DNA of 64,000 nucleotides from Pseudoruegeria sp. SK021 (GTDB lineage: Bacteria > Pseudomonadota > Alphaproteobacteria > Rhodobacterales > Rhodobacteraceae): positions 1 through 64,000 of the forward strand of contig NZ_MTBG01000018.1 of assembly GCF_002119405.1 (NCBI RefSeq), in the 5' to 3' direction. Position 1 is the first letter of the stretch; each line of letters begins with the position of its first letter. The notes below the pieces were generated by a model. That model saw nothing but the letters and a program-made list of their open reading frames with translations. It was not told the origin of the DNA and searched no databases. A program made the position numbers and the translations under genes. Positions 1 to 8,886 of this stretch are shown in pieces.

Positions 1-445
1 TCTCTTCAGATTACAAATTGTCAAACAACGTGGGGCAAAACCCCGAAAACCTCGTCAATGCAAGAGGCAAAAATTCACAGGTGGCGCTCAATAAAAGCGC
101 TGCCCGCTCACACTCGTCTCCAACATCGCACCAGAACCAACTCGCCGCCGGTCCCGATCCCCGTCCCCAGCGCCGCAGTCTCGTTGGCGCCGTGTCCGGT
201 GAGGGGCTGTCTAAGCAAACCCACCAACGCCCGCAACCCCTTTTTTGCAATTCAACACAATCAATCCAAATAAAATGGAAAAGTAAACAATATCAATCCG
301 ATAGAGAAATAGAAGGCATAGCAGCCAACGCAATGAAGCCCTAGGGAAACCCGCAAACACAAGAATCGCTGGTGCAAAACAAAGCCGAATCCGTCGTGGC
401 GAAGGCCCGGTGACCCCAATTGGCTTGATCAAAGCCCCTCCGGGC
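1..445. other. Leading non-coding stretch, no gene recognised
   Basis: No convincing gene is visible before the leftward gene that ends at 446. Short open frames exist on both strands, but their translations are Arg/Pro/Ser-rich, match no family I know, and overlap each other. Positions about 235-330 are clearly more AT-rich than the rest of the window, so the stretch may hold a promoter for a gene to the left of the window. Nothing more specific can be supported. Confidence 0.5.
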
Positions 446-447
446 TT
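432..447 (-). terminator. Small hairpin overlapping the stop codon of the unknown gene
   Basis: AAGCCC (432-437) and GGGCTT (442-447) form a six-base-pair stem with a 4-nt loop. It overlaps the TAA stop of the leftward gene ending at 446. On the minus strand it is followed by only a weak T run (TTTGAT), so it is at best a modest intrinsic terminator. Confidence 0.35.
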
Positions 448-1204
448 ATCCGGCTTGCACCGCCGGAACGGGCGGAAATGCTGATCGCTGGTACGCGGCC
501 AGCCACATCTGGTCCAGCCGCGCCAATTCCCGGGCGTCGAAACCGGCTGCGGCCTCCCAATAGCGCCCCGAGGCCACAAAATAGTTCAAGCCGCGCTCTT
601 GATCCTCGGCTGCTGTCATCGCGGCGCTGTCCGGCTCTAGGCCGCGGTCCCCTGCCCGGTTCAGCTCGGACACGCCGGCGCGGGGGAACAGCAAGCGGCT
701 GGCGCTGCGCGACAGGTTCACACAGTGGCATCCCCGCCGGGCTGCCAGCAGGGCCAAACGCGCAGACTTGGCTTCTAGGCTTTGCAGGGTCACATCTGGG
801 CGCAGCGGATCGGCGGCGCCGGTGCCATAAAAATGTGTCGGGCCAGTCGCCGCATATGTCATATCACAGCCGATGAAAGCCAAGACCCGTGGCCGCAAGG
901 TCGCAAGCGCCCAGTAGCCAGCGGTAAATGCCATGGTTCCCCCGGCATAGACAAAGCCGCCAAAGGCATTTTGTGCCGGTACAAAGTCACGATAGGTCAC
1001 GACCTGCTGCGCGGGGCCGAGCCGCTCTGGGCGCCGGTCAACCGGGAAGTCCTCGGGGTGGATGAGGTGCGTCCAGTCCGGGCGCACCTGCCATGCGTTG
1101 TTGATGACAACGATGGCGTCGAACTGGGCGGCATCCCAGTTCCGGCTCTCTGGCGCGTTCGGCCCACTGCCGATCACCAGTACAGACCCTGTCGCTCTGG
1201 CCAT
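446..1204 (-). CDS. Hypothetical protein, Rossmann-like (possible MptE/DUF115-type or glycosyltransferase-like fold)
   Basis: This is a 252-residue protein of unknown function. The ATG at 1204 is preferred over an upstream in-frame start because GAGAGGA lies about 8 nt before it. The N-terminus reads VLVIGSGPNAPE, a glycine-rich nucleotide-binding-like loop. It is followed by alternating hydrophobic strands (DAIVVINNAW, VLAFIGCDMTY) and a conserved-looking GPTHFYG stretch. This pattern resembles small Rossmann-like proteins of the MptE/DUF115 and sialyltransferase-like groups, but I cannot place it in one family. There is no signal peptide or membrane segment. It is divergent from the oxidase operon, with 289 nt between the two start codons. 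A role is not assigned. Confidence 0.7.
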   Translation of the reverse strand: MARATGSVLVIGSGPNAPESRNWDAAQFDAIVVINNAWQVRPDWTHLIHPEDFPVDRRPERLGPAQQVVTYRDFVPAQNAFGGFVYAGGTMAFTAGYWALATLRPRVLAFIGCDMTYAATGPTHFYGTGAADPLRPDVTLQSLEAKSARLALLAARRGCHCVNLSRSASRLLFPRAGVSELNRAGDRGLEPDSAAMTAAEDQERGLNYFVASGRYWEAAAGFDARELARLDQMWLAAYQRSAFPPVPAVQAG

Positions 1205-1493
1205 TCTGAGGTCCTCTCTTCCGGCCCAAGCTGCGCGCAAAGGTATCGCAGTCCCGGCCAAGATCAAGACGCCGGAGCATCAAACCGGTGCGCCATGCGA
1301 GCAACCATGCGACATATCGAACGAAAAACGGCGCTCACATCCCTGAAGCCAGAGAGGTTGTCATGCGTTTCCAGCATTTTAGTGCTTTCGAGTGCACCGA
1401 TGGACTACGGACTGCGCGCCGTGCCGCCTTGCCATCATCCGTCAGGCCCCTAAAACTTTTGTCCTGACACACCTCTTGAGAAAGGCCGAAACG

Positions 1494-2903
1494 ATGGACA
1501 GCCTGACCGCTGAACTTCTGGCACGGTTCCAATTCGCGTTTACCGTCTCCTTCCATATCATCTTTCCGGCGTTTTCGATTGGGCTGGCCAGTTTTCTGGC
1601 GGTGCTCAACGCGCTGTGGCTTTGGACGAAGGATGACGTCTATCTCACCCTATTCAATCACTGGAAAAAGATCTTCGCCGTGGCCTTCGGGATGGGCGTG
1701 GTGTCCGGGGTGGTCATGTCCTACCAGTTTGGCACCAACTGGGGGGTGTTCGCCGACAAGACCGGCCCGGTCCTTGGGCCGCTCATGGCTTATGAGGTAT
1801 TGTCGGCCTTCTTCTTAGAGGCGGGATTTCTGGGCATCATGCTGTTTGGCCGCGAGCGTGTCGGCAACGGCCTTCATATGTTCGCCACGGCCATGGTCGC
1901 CTTCGGCACCCTGATGTCGGCGACTTGGATCCTGTCGGTCAATTCATGGATGCAGACCCCGGCGGGTTATGGCGTGAACGATCTGGGTCAGTTCGTGCCA
2001 GTGGACTGGTGGGCGGTCATCTTCAACCCGTCCTTCCCGTACCGGTTGGTGCACATGGTTCTGGCCGCCTATCTGACCACCGCGCTGGTCGTCGGTGGCG
2101 TTGGCGGCTGGCAGCTTCTGAGGGATGCGGACAACCGGGCGACCCGGCGGATGTTCTCGATGGCGATGTGGATGCTGATCTGCGTCACCCCGATTCAGAT
2201 CTTTATGGGCGATGCGCACGGGCTGAACACGCTGGAGCATCAGCCCGTCAAGGTCATGGCCATGGAGGGTCATTTTGACAGCCACGATCATGGCGCGCCA
2301 CTGATCCTGTTCGGCATCCCCAATCAAGACGAGCAGCGGGTCGCGTATTCCATCGCAATCCCGAAACTGTCGAGCCTGATCCTGAAACATGACCTGAACG
2401 CGCCTCTGGCCGGGCTGGACACGGTGCCGCGCGAAGATCAGCCACCAGTGGCCATCGTCTTTTTTGCCTTCCGGGTCATGGTCGGGCTTGGCTTTGCGAT
2501 GCTGGGTCTGGGCCTATGGGGGTTATGGCGGCGGTATCGCGGCGCACTCTATTCAGACCGCTGGCTGCACCGTGCCGCCACCGTCATGGGTCCGGCCGGC
2601 TTCGTTGCCGTTCTGGCCGGCTGGATCACCACCGAGGTGGGCCGCCAGCCCTATACCGTCTACGGCCTGCTGCGGACCTCGGACTCGCTCGGGCCGGTGT
2701 CAGCCCCGGCCATCGCAACCTCGTTGATCGCCTTTATCGTGGTGTATTTCTTCGCCTTCGGGGCCGGGACTTATTACATCGTGAAATTGATGGGCATCCC
2801 CCCCGGACGCCGTGGTCACGGCTTGCACGAGGCGCCAATCCGGGCCGCAGGGATCACGCCCGCCCCGCAACTTGACCCCGATTTCCGCACAACGGACGAA
2901 TAG
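1494..2903 (+). CDS. cioA: Cyanide-insensitive (bd-type) ubiquinol oxidase subunit I
   Basis: Subunit I of a bd-family terminal oxidase. It oxidises ubiquinol in the inner membrane and reduces O2 to water without pumping protons. The 469-residue product starts at ATG 1494 behind GAGAAAGG. Visible landmarks are the axial haem ligands His21 (SFHIIFP), His187 (YRLVHM) and Met329 (FRVMVG), the acidic residues Glu101 and Glu109, the quinol loop around EHQPVKVMAMEGHF (248-261), and the C-terminal block GWITTEVGRQP (376-386). The short quinol loop and the DUF2474 peptide encoded downstream point to the CIO subclass rather than E. coli CydAB. It is co-transcribed with cioB, 9 nt downstream. No obvious FNR-type box was seen upstream. 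Confidence 0.95.
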   Translation: MDSLTAELLARFQFAFTVSFHIIFPAFSIGLASFLAVLNALWLWTKDDVYLTLFNHWKKIFAVAFGMGVVSGVVMSYQFGTNWGVFADKTGPVLGPLMAYEVLSAFFLEAGFLGIMLFGRERVGNGLHMFATAMVAFGTLMSATWILSVNSWMQTPAGYGVNDLGQFVPVDWWAVIFNPSFPYRLVHMVLAAYLTTALVVGGVGGWQLLRDADNRATRRMFSMAMWMLICVTPIQIFMGDAHGLNTLEHQPVKVMAMEGHFDSHDHGAPLILFGIPNQDEQRVAYSIAIPKLSSLILKHDLNAPLAGLDTVPREDQPPVAIVFFAFRVMVGLGFAMLGLGLWGLWRRYRGALYSDRWLHRAATVMGPAGFVAVLAGWITTEVGRQPYTVYGLLRTSDSLGPVSAPAIATSLIAFIVVYFFAFGAGTYYIVKLMGIPPGRRGHGLHEAPIRAAGITPAPQLDPDFRTTDE

Positions 2904-2912
2904 GAGCCCGCC

Positions 2913-3917
2913 ATGCCTTTTGATCTTGCGTTCATCTGGGCCGGAATCATCGCCTTCGCGGTTCTGACCTATATCATTCTTGACGGTTTCGACCTTGGCA
3001 TCGGCATCCTGTTTCCGTTCGGCAAATCCGAACGGGAACGGGATGTGATGATGAATTCCGTCGCGCCGGTCTGGGACGGCAATGAAACTTGGTTGGTGCT
3101 GGGCGGCGGCGGTCTGTTTGCCGTGTTTCCGCTGGCCTATTCGGTGGTGTTGTCCGCGCTCTATATTCCGATCATCGTCATGCTTCTGGCGCTGGTCTTT
3201 CGCGGGGTGGCCTTTGAATATCGCTGGCGCACCGAACGCTGGAAACCGGTCTGGGACATCGCCTTTTTCGGTGGCTCCACCCTTGCGGCCTTCACCCAAG
3301 GCATCGCCCTTGGCGCGCTGGTGCAAGGCATTGAGGTCGCCGACCGGGCCTATGCGGGCGGCTGGTGGGACTGGTTGACGCCGTTCTCACTGATCACCGG
3401 CGTTGCAGTGGTGATCGGCTATGCCTTGCTCGGGGCCACATGGCTGGTGATGAAGATGTCGGGCGAGCTTCAGGAACGCATGCGCGCGAACGCCCGCCGC
3501 CTTGGCGCTGTCACGCTGGCCTTCATCCTGTTGGTTAGCCTGCTGACGCCGTTTCAGGACCCGGTGTATTTTCAACGCTGGTTCACGTGGCCGAGCATGG
3601 GCTTCAGCCTGCTGGTCCCCGCCTTGCTGGCACTGGGGGCATGGCAGCTGTTCACCGGCCTGTCGTCCGACCGCGAGATCGCCCCATTTCTGGCGGCGCA
3701 ATCGCTGTTCGTGGTCAGCTTCATTGGCATCGGCATCAGCTTCTATCCGCAGATGGTGCCGCCGTCGCTGTCGATCTGGGACGTGGCCGCGCCGGATGAA
3801 AGTCTGGCCTTCACCCTTGTGGGAACGGTGGTTCTGGTGCCGCTGATTTTGGCCTATACCGCCTATGCCTATTGGGTCTTTCGCGGCAAGACCGATCCCG
3901 ACAAGGGCTATCACTGA
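2913..3917 (+). CDS. cioB: Cyanide-insensitive (bd-type) ubiquinol oxidase subunit II
   Basis: The 334-residue partner of CioA. It is a multi-span membrane subunit that carries no catalytic haem of its own in this family. It begins MPFDLAFIWAGIIAFAVLTY and contains the family blocks ILDGFDLGIG (residues about 22-31) and APVWDGNETWLV, both strongly conserved in CydB/CioB. About eight hydrophobic segments are readable. ATG 2913 lies 9 nt after the cioA stop behind AGGAG. The stop codon overlaps the start of the next small gene (TGATG), which suggests translational coupling of all three subunits. Confidence 0.95.
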   Translation: MPFDLAFIWAGIIAFAVLTYIILDGFDLGIGILFPFGKSERERDVMMNSVAPVWDGNETWLVLGGGGLFAVFPLAYSVVLSALYIPIIVMLLALVFRGVAFEYRWRTERWKPVWDIAFFGGSTLAAFTQGIALGALVQGIEVADRAYAGGWWDWLTPFSLITGVAVVIGYALLGATWLVMKMSGELQERMRANARRLGAVTLAFILLVSLLTPFQDPVYFQRWFTWPSMGFSLLVPALLALGAWQLFTGLSSDREIAPFLAAQSLFVVSFIGIGISFYPQMVPPSLSIWDVAAPDESLAFTLVGTVVLVPLILAYTAYAYWVFRGKTDPDKGYH

Positions 3918-4024
3918 TGCGGACCCGCAACCGGATGGCGCAGATCGCGTGGTTCGTCGGCATCTGGCTGGCCAGTGTCGCGATCCTTGCCGTTGTGGCC
4001 TATGGCATCAAGCTGATGCTGTAG
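3917..4024 (+). CDS. DUF2474-type small oxidase subunit
   Basis: This 35-residue single-span peptide starts at ATG 3917, sharing bases with the cioB stop (TGATG), and ends at TAG 4022-4024. It begins MRTRNRMAQIAW, continues with one hydrophobic helix (FVGIWLASVAILAVVAYGI), and ends KLML. Size, topology and position directly after cioB match the DUF2474 proteins that accompany cyanide-insensitive oxidases, analogous to CydX in E. coli cytochrome bd. Its likely job is assembly or stability of the oxidase (inference from CydX). Confidence 0.85.
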   Translation: MRTRNRMAQIAWFVGIWLASVAILAVVAYGIKLML

Positions 4025-4104
4025 GATCACGCGGCACGGCCCTTTCCACCGCCGCGCAATGGTCTAAAGTGGCCGCCTGACACGTCTCTTTGGCCAGAAT
4101 ACCC

Positions 4105-5523
4105 ATGTCCACGCTGCATCCCCATACCCGCCATGTTGCCTTGCTGGTGGCGATGGTCTTTTTCATGCAACTGCTCAACAGTTCCATGGTGCTGACCTCG
4201 TTGCCGCAGATCGCCGAGGCCTTCGGGGTCGCGCCGCTGGACGTCAGCCTTGGGGTCGCCATCTACACCATTGCCATGGCGACCTTCGTGCCGTTTGCGG
4301 GCTGGTTGGCGGATCAGATCGGCGCGCGCCGGGTGTTCGGCACCGCCATATTGATTTTCTGCGCCACATCGATTGCCTGTGGCCTATCCCAATCCCTGAC
4401 CGCCTTTGTGGTGGCCCGCGCGTTACAAGGCATTGCCAGCGCGATGATCACACCGGTGGGCCGGATCGTCGTTCTGAACAAGGCCAGCAAATCGGAATTG
4501 CTGGATGCAACCGCGCTGGTCACGTGGCCCGCCCTCTTCGCCCCGGTCATTGGCCCGGTGCTGGGCGGGGCCATCACCACCTATGCCTCATGGCGGTGGA
4601 ATTTCTTTATCAATGTCCCAATCGGCCTGCTCGCACTGGTCATCGTGCCCCGACTGCTGAGCAATGACCCACCTGCGACGCGGCGGCGGTTCGATATTCC
4701 CGGGTTTCTGCTGATCGGCGGCGGTCTCTGCGGCACCCTGATTGGCCTGCAATTGTTTGCGACCCTTGATGGCGACCCCCTGATTGCCACCGGGGTGACC
4801 CTGACCGGTGCCGCCCTATGCGCGCTGGCCATCCGACATTTCCACCGTACGCCCGCGCCCCTGCTGGGGATCGGCCCGTTTGCCACCGCAACCTTCCGCC
4901 ATGCCGCGATCCATGGCGGGCTGGCTTTTCGCACCATCACCGCCGCAATGCCCTTTTTGCTGCCACTGTATTTCCAAATCGCGTTTGGGCTAAGCCCGGT
5001 CGCGGCCGGGTCGCTTATTCTGGTCTATTTTCTCGGCAATCTCGGCATGAAGGCCGTCACCTCGCCGCTGCTGCGCCGGTTCGGCTTTCGGACGGTATTG
5101 GTGCTAAACGGCATCGTTGGATCGGCCTCAATCGCGGGCTGTGCCCTGCTGTCACCAGTCACGCCCAGCCCGCTGGTGATGGCGGTGCTGTTGCTGGCTG
5201 GTCTGACCCGGTCGATGCAGTTCACCGCCCTGAACACGCTGGCCTTCGCCGACATCGGGCCCGAACACCGCAGCGCTGGCGCAACTTGGATGGCGCTGCT
5301 GCAACAGGTCTCTATGTCCATGGGCATCGTCATTGGCACTGCTGTGATTGAGACAGCCCGTCTATTGCATGGCGGCAACCAGCTTAGCCTTGCCGATTTT
5401 CATCTGACCTTTGTGGTGCTGGCCGTCGTGGCGCTGGTGGCGTCACTGTCGTTCCAACGGCTGTCGCTGACCGCCGGATCGGACGTTTCCGGTCATGGCG
5501 TCAAGGCCGCGCCGAACGCTTAA
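4105..5523 (+). CDS. MFS drug exporter, DHA2 (EmrB/QacA) type
   Basis: This is a major facilitator superfamily membrane protein of 472 residues, long enough for 14 helices. ATG 4105 is chosen; an in-frame TTG at 4090 would add five residues. Near the N-terminus are the DHA2-like stretch LNSSMVLTSLPQIAEAFGV and the MFS motif A variant GWLADQIGARRVFG. Motif C-like glycine/proline spacing follows at ALFAPVIGPVLGGAI. It most probably exports hydrophobic compounds by proton antiport. The substrate cannot be told. It stands alone after the oxidase operon and converges with the next gene, with only 4 nt between the stop codons. Confidence 0.85.
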   Translation: MSTLHPHTRHVALLVAMVFFMQLLNSSMVLTSLPQIAEAFGVAPLDVSLGVAIYTIAMATFVPFAGWLADQIGARRVFGTAILIFCATSIACGLSQSLTAFVVARALQGIASAMITPVGRIVVLNKASKSELLDATALVTWPALFAPVIGPVLGGAITTYASWRWNFFINVPIGLLALVIVPRLLSNDPPATRRRFDIPGFLLIGGGLCGTLIGLQLFATLDGDPLIATGVTLTGAALCALAIRHFHRTPAPLLGIGPFATATFRHAAIHGGLAFRTITAAMPFLLPLYFQIAFGLSPVAAGSLILVYFLGNLGMKAVTSPLLRRFGFRTVLVLNGIVGSASIAGCALLSPVTPSPLVMAVLLLAGLTRSMQFTALNTLAFADIGPEHRSAGATWMALLQQVSMSMGIVIGTAVIETARLLHGGNQLSLADFHLTFVVLAVVALVASLSFQRLSLTAGSDVSGHGVKAAPNA

Positions 5524-5527
5524 GGCC

Positions 5528-6502
5528 TCAGCCCCGGAACAGTCGCGTTGCCCCGACCCCGGCATCAGCAAGATCCACCAACCGGGCCAAAAAATGCTCG
5601 CGCGCGGTAAAGCTTTTGCGGTCCGGACCGGTGAATTCAGCCTCAAGCACGTCGATCAGACGCAACAAGCGCCGCCGGTGGGTGCCGGTCCAGACCTGTA
5701 CCGGATCGGCCAGCACGCCAGCAAAGGCCGCCACCACCGACCCCAGCAGCACCAGAACCGCAATCGCCCCCCCGGTCATCCAGACCGGCGGATGCGCCGG
5801 AAAGGCATCGTACCATAGCGCCCCAAGCCCCGCGCCCAGTGGGAATCCGGCAATCGCCGCATTCTGCGCCAAAATGGCGGCAATGGCAGGCGCGAACGAC
5901 ACCACCCCGGGCGTCACTGTCTTCAGGACCACCGCACCAGTGCTGAGCGTGCCCAACGCCGTGGTCATCTCCGCCACCGCCGACCGTGTCCCAGTATATT
6001 CGGTCACCGACCGGGCCATGCGCTGCCCTGCTGCCTCTGAGAGCGGGTCGGTCTCTGATTGGTTCAACAGCGCTCGGATTTGCGGGGCCGCCAACACGGT
6101 CTCCGCCAAGGCGTTGCGCCGCGTCCGTTGTGGGCCATCCGGCCACGGCAATTCCAGCAGATCGACCACGATCAGGGCCTCGACCGCGCGCGCCACATCG
6201 GTTGGCAACAAGATTGTCCGCCCCGCCAGCCACGCCGCCACCCGCCGCAGCCCCAGCTTGCCCGCCAGAAGCCCTGCCAACCGGCTCAGCACCAGAACTG
6301 GCGACAGCAGCACATTCAGCGGTGCGCGCAGGATATCAAAGCCAAAGGCGGCACTATGCAGCCGAAGACTGCCACGCAGCCCGAAATGCGTCGCCACAAA
6401 GCCATCCACCCGCGCCCGCCTGCTGTCGAAATACGTGCGCGCCGCCACAATCATCGCGGCGTCGGCCTCGGCTACGGTTGGGTCTGTCGGCTCAAGGGTC
6501 AT
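5528..6502 (-). CDS. DUF6635-like membrane-associated protein of unknown function
   Basis: A 324-residue protein whose function I do not recognise. It looks like the DUF6635 family, a tentative assignment made by eye. It starts MTLEPTDPTVAEADAAM. An early FDSRRARVDGFVATHFG segment is followed by a hydrophobic patch at about residues 60-85. Two probable membrane hairpins lie around residues 185-225 and 240-265. The C-terminal soluble tail ends with an FLARLVDLADAG motif. It lies 35 nt downstream of the potassium channel gene on the same strand, so the two could form an operon. Confidence 0.6.
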   Translation of the reverse strand: MTLEPTDPTVAEADAAMIVAARTYFDSRRARVDGFVATHFGLRGSLRLHSAAFGFDILRAPLNVLLSPVLVLSRLAGLLAGKLGLRRVAAWLAGRTILLPTDVARAVEALIVVDLLELPWPDGPQRTRRNALAETVLAAPQIRALLNQSETDPLSEAAGQRMARSVTEYTGTRSAVAEMTTALGTLSTGAVVLKTVTPGVVSFAPAIAAILAQNAAIAGFPLGAGLGALWYDAFPAHPPVWMTGGAIAVLVLLGSVVAAFAGVLADPVQVWTGTHRRRLLRLIDVLEAEFTGPDRKSFTAREHFLARLVDLADAGVGATRLFRG

Positions 6503-6537
6503 GGGGTTCCCGTTTCAGGGCACCTGCCCTCACCTCG

Positions 6538-7311
6538 TCAAATGGTGCCTTCCGTTTCGATCGCCAAGGGTTCACCGCAATGCTTGCAATGAACCGCATC
6601 GGAATCGTGCAACAGCAGGCCACATTCGGGGCACCGATACCGCACCTTGGTCGGACGGAACAGCACCTGTGCCAAACGCAGAAACAAGGTCACCCCCACG
6701 ATCATTACTGCCACCGACAGCATCCGCCCGCCGGTCCCCGACAAAGTAATGTCGCCGAAGCCGGTGGTGGTCAGGGTCGTCACAGTAAAATACAGCGCAT
6801 CGGCATAGTTGCCGATATCCGGATTGTCCTTTTGCTGGGTGACATAGATCAGACCGGTCATCACGAACAGGAAGACCAGCAGATTGATCGCCGCCGTCAG
6901 CACCTCTTCGTTGCGCCGGAAAAAGCGGAAATCTGCCCGCAACCGGGTCAGCAACTGATAGGTGCGCAACAGGCGCAAGGTCCGCAGAATGCGCAAGAAG
7001 CCAAAGCCTTCTCCGGCCACCGGCAACAGGAATGATGCAATGGCGACGATATCGGCGATCGTCGTCGGATGGGCCAAAAAGCGCAGTCGGGACCGGCTAA
7101 TCGCCAACCGAGCGCTGAAATCCAACAGGATCACGGCGCCGACCACGGCATCAATGATTTCAGTAAACCGCGAGGGCGCCAAAAAGGACGTGACGATCAC
7201 GAAAATCACCGTCACCAGATCAAAGAACAACAAGCCATAACGAAATCGATGTGCCCGGTCGCCGTGGCCCTCATACAGGTCATGCAGGGTCGTCATCAGG
7301 GATTTAATCAT
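6538..7311 (-). CDS. Voltage-gated-type potassium channel with C-terminal zinc ribbon
   Basis: A 257-residue six-helix ion channel in the inner membrane. ATG 7311 is used because CGAGG lies 6-7 nt upstream; an in-frame ATG at 7335 lacks a ribosome site. An arginine ladder typical of S4 is seen at residues 107-116 (RILRTLRLLR). The pore loop carries the K+ selectivity filter TTTGFGD at 181-187. After the last helix the protein ends in a short CPEC...CKHC zinc-ribbon-like module (Cys227, Cys230, Cys242, Cys245). Bacterial channels of this size usually end in a helix, RCK or cyclic-nucleotide domain, so a metal ribbon tail is uncommon and could act as a redox or metal sensor (inference). Confidence 0.88.
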   Translation of the reverse strand: MIKSLMTTLHDLYEGHGDRAHRFRYGLLFFDLVTVIFVIVTSFLAPSRFTEIIDAVVGAVILLDFSARLAISRSRLRFLAHPTTIADIVAIASFLLPVAGEGFGFLRILRTLRLLRTYQLLTRLRADFRFFRRNEEVLTAAINLLVFLFVMTGLIYVTQQKDNPDIGNYADALYFTVTTLTTTGFGDITLSGTGGRMLSVAVMIVGVTLFLRLAQVLFRPTKVRYRCPECGLLLHDSDAVHCKHCGEPLAIETEGTI

Positions 7312-7406
7312 CACTTGCCTCGTTTCGCGCAGCATCGCAGATTACAAGACCTGCGCCATCCTCAGATCACACCGCAATAACAGAAGCGTGATCATGGAAA
7401 AGTCAT

Positions 7407-7435
7407 TTGGACCAAACGCCACAGTCTTCTAGACT
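7407..7435 (+). promoter_or_regulatory. Candidate sigma70-type promoter for the cytochrome pair
   Basis: TTGGAC (7407-7412) and TAGACT (7430-7435) are separated by exactly 17 nt and would start transcription near 7442, about 25 nt before the cytochrome ATG. Both hexamers deviate from consensus, so this is a pattern-based guess. Confidence 0.35.
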
Positions 7436-7466
7436 CAGGGGTACAACGTTTGAACCGGAGATTCTG

Positions 7467-7952
7467 ATGAAATTCGCATGTTTAACCTCGACGATCGCAT
7501 CCTTGGCCATCATTTGCATTGGCGCGTCCGCCAGCGCGCAAGAGGCCCTGACCGACAAGCAGCTTGCTTCCGCCGTCGCGGCCCGGCAGGCGCATATGGA
7601 CCTGAACGGGTTCAACCTTGGCATTCTCGGCGCTATGGCCAAGACCGAAGTGCCCTATGACGCCGCCGTGGCCTCGGCCGCCGCAGACAATCTGGTCGCG
7701 CTGGCCACTGGGATCAACCAGTCCGCCTATTGGGTCGAAGGCAGCGCCGCCGGAAGCGTCGAAGGCAGCCGCGCCCTGCCGGCGATCTGGGAAGATATGG
7801 CAGCCTTCGAAGCCGTCGAGGCCAAGTTTGCAGAGGCGACTCTGGCCATGCAACCGGCCGCCGGGGAAAGCCTAGAGGCCCTGCAAGCCCAGATGGGTGT
7901 CGTCGGACAGACCTGCAACGAATGCCACAAGACCTTCCGCCAGTCGCGGTAA
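7467..7952 (+). CDS. Class II c-type cytochrome (cytochrome c'/c556-like)
   Basis: A 161-residue periplasmic haem protein. ATG 7467 follows CCGGAG and opens a signal peptide (MKFACLTSTIASLAIICIGA..SAQ). The haem site CNECH sits at the extreme C-terminus (Cys150, Cys153, His154), which is diagnostic of class II cytochromes. The N-terminal helix RQAHMDLNG contains Met44, suitable as a sixth ligand in c556-type members. If Met44 is not a ligand the protein is c'-like and could bind NO. The next gene encodes a dihaem cytochrome on the same strand 46 nt away, so the two probably form one electron-transfer operon. Confidence 0.88.
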   Translation: MKFACLTSTIASLAIICIGASASAQEALTDKQLASAVAARQAHMDLNGFNLGILGAMAKTEVPYDAAVASAAADNLVALATGINQSAYWVEGSAAGSVEGSRALPAIWEDMAAFEAVEAKFAEATLAMQPAAGESLEALQAQMGVVGQTCNECHKTFRQSR

Positions 7953-7998
7953 TGTTCATGATCGCCAGCCCCATCCGCACCGTGGTCACGGAGACGAC

Positions 7999-8886
7999 AT
8001 GAAACGTGGCCTTTTGTTGTGCCTTGGCCTGACGGTCACAGGCCTCGCGGCGGGGTGGGCTTTGACCCGTCCCGCCCGCATCGACCCCGACGTGATCGGG
8101 CAGTTGCAGCCAGATCCCGACAATGGCGCCTTGGTTTTTGCGGCGATGGGCTGCGCCTCGTGCCACGCGGCCCCCGAGGATGGCGTGGACGGCGAATTGC
8201 CAGGTGGCAAGATTTTTGCCACGGAATTTGGCAGTTTCAGCGCCCCGAATATCTCGCCCGATCCAGAATTTGGCATCGGCAACTGGAGCGATCCCGACAT
8301 TGCCAATGCCGTATTGCATGGCACGTCGCCAGAGGGGCAGCATTATTACCCCGCGTTTCCCTATACCGCCTATCAAAACGCGGCACCGCAGGACATCGTC
8401 GACCTGATCGCGCATTTGCGCAGCCTGCCGCCGATGTCGACCCCAAGCCAGCCGCACGATCTGGCTTTCCCGTTCAACATCCGCGCCCTGATGGGGCCAT
8501 GGAAATTGCTGTTCGCGCAGCCGGGATGGGTGGTGGAGACTGACCTGACCGCCGAAGAGGCCCGGGGCCGCTATCTGGTCGAAGCGCTTGGCCATTGCGG
8601 TGAGTGTCATACCCCGCGCAACCTGCTGGGCGGGCTAGAGCGGGATCAATGGCTGACCGGCGCCGCCAACCCGTCAGGGACCGGCCATATTCCGGGCATC
8701 ACGTCGGACACCCTCGACTGGTCCGAAAGCGATCTGGCCTATTTTCTGACCAGCGGCTTCACGCCTGACTTTGATACTGCGGGCGGGTCCATGGTGGAGG
8801 TGATCGAAAATCTGGCAAAACTGCCCGAGGACGATGTGGCCGCCATCGCCGCGTATTTGAAATCTGTTCCCGGCAAATCTCAGTAA
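7999..8886 (+). CDS. Dihaem c-type cytochrome
   Basis: A 295-residue protein with an uncleaved or cleavable N-terminal hydrophobic segment (residues 4-22) and two haem c sites: CASCH (Cys52, Cys55, His56) and CGECH (Cys200, Cys203, His204). The duplicated class I fold, with blocks such as SAPNISPD and YYPAFPYTAY, is typical of the cytochrome subunits of periplasmic dehydrogenases (alcohol, gluconate or sulfite type). No dehydrogenase flavin or quinoprotein subunit is adjacent, so its electron donor is unknown. Start chosen at ATG 7999 because the mature sequence and signal begin there. It is likely co-transcribed with the preceding class II cytochrome. Confidence 0.87.
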   Translation: MKRGLLLCLGLTVTGLAAGWALTRPARIDPDVIGQLQPDPDNGALVFAAMGCASCHAAPEDGVDGELPGGKIFATEFGSFSAPNISPDPEFGIGNWSDPDIANAVLHGTSPEGQHYYPAFPYTAYQNAAPQDIVDLIAHLRSLPPMSTPSQPHDLAFPFNIRALMGPWKLLFAQPGWVVETDLTAEEARGRYLVEALGHCGECHTPRNLLGGLERDQWLTGAANPSGTGHIPGITSDTLDWSESDLAYFLTSGFTPDFDTAGGSMVEVIENLAKLPEDDVAAIAAYLKSVPGKSQ

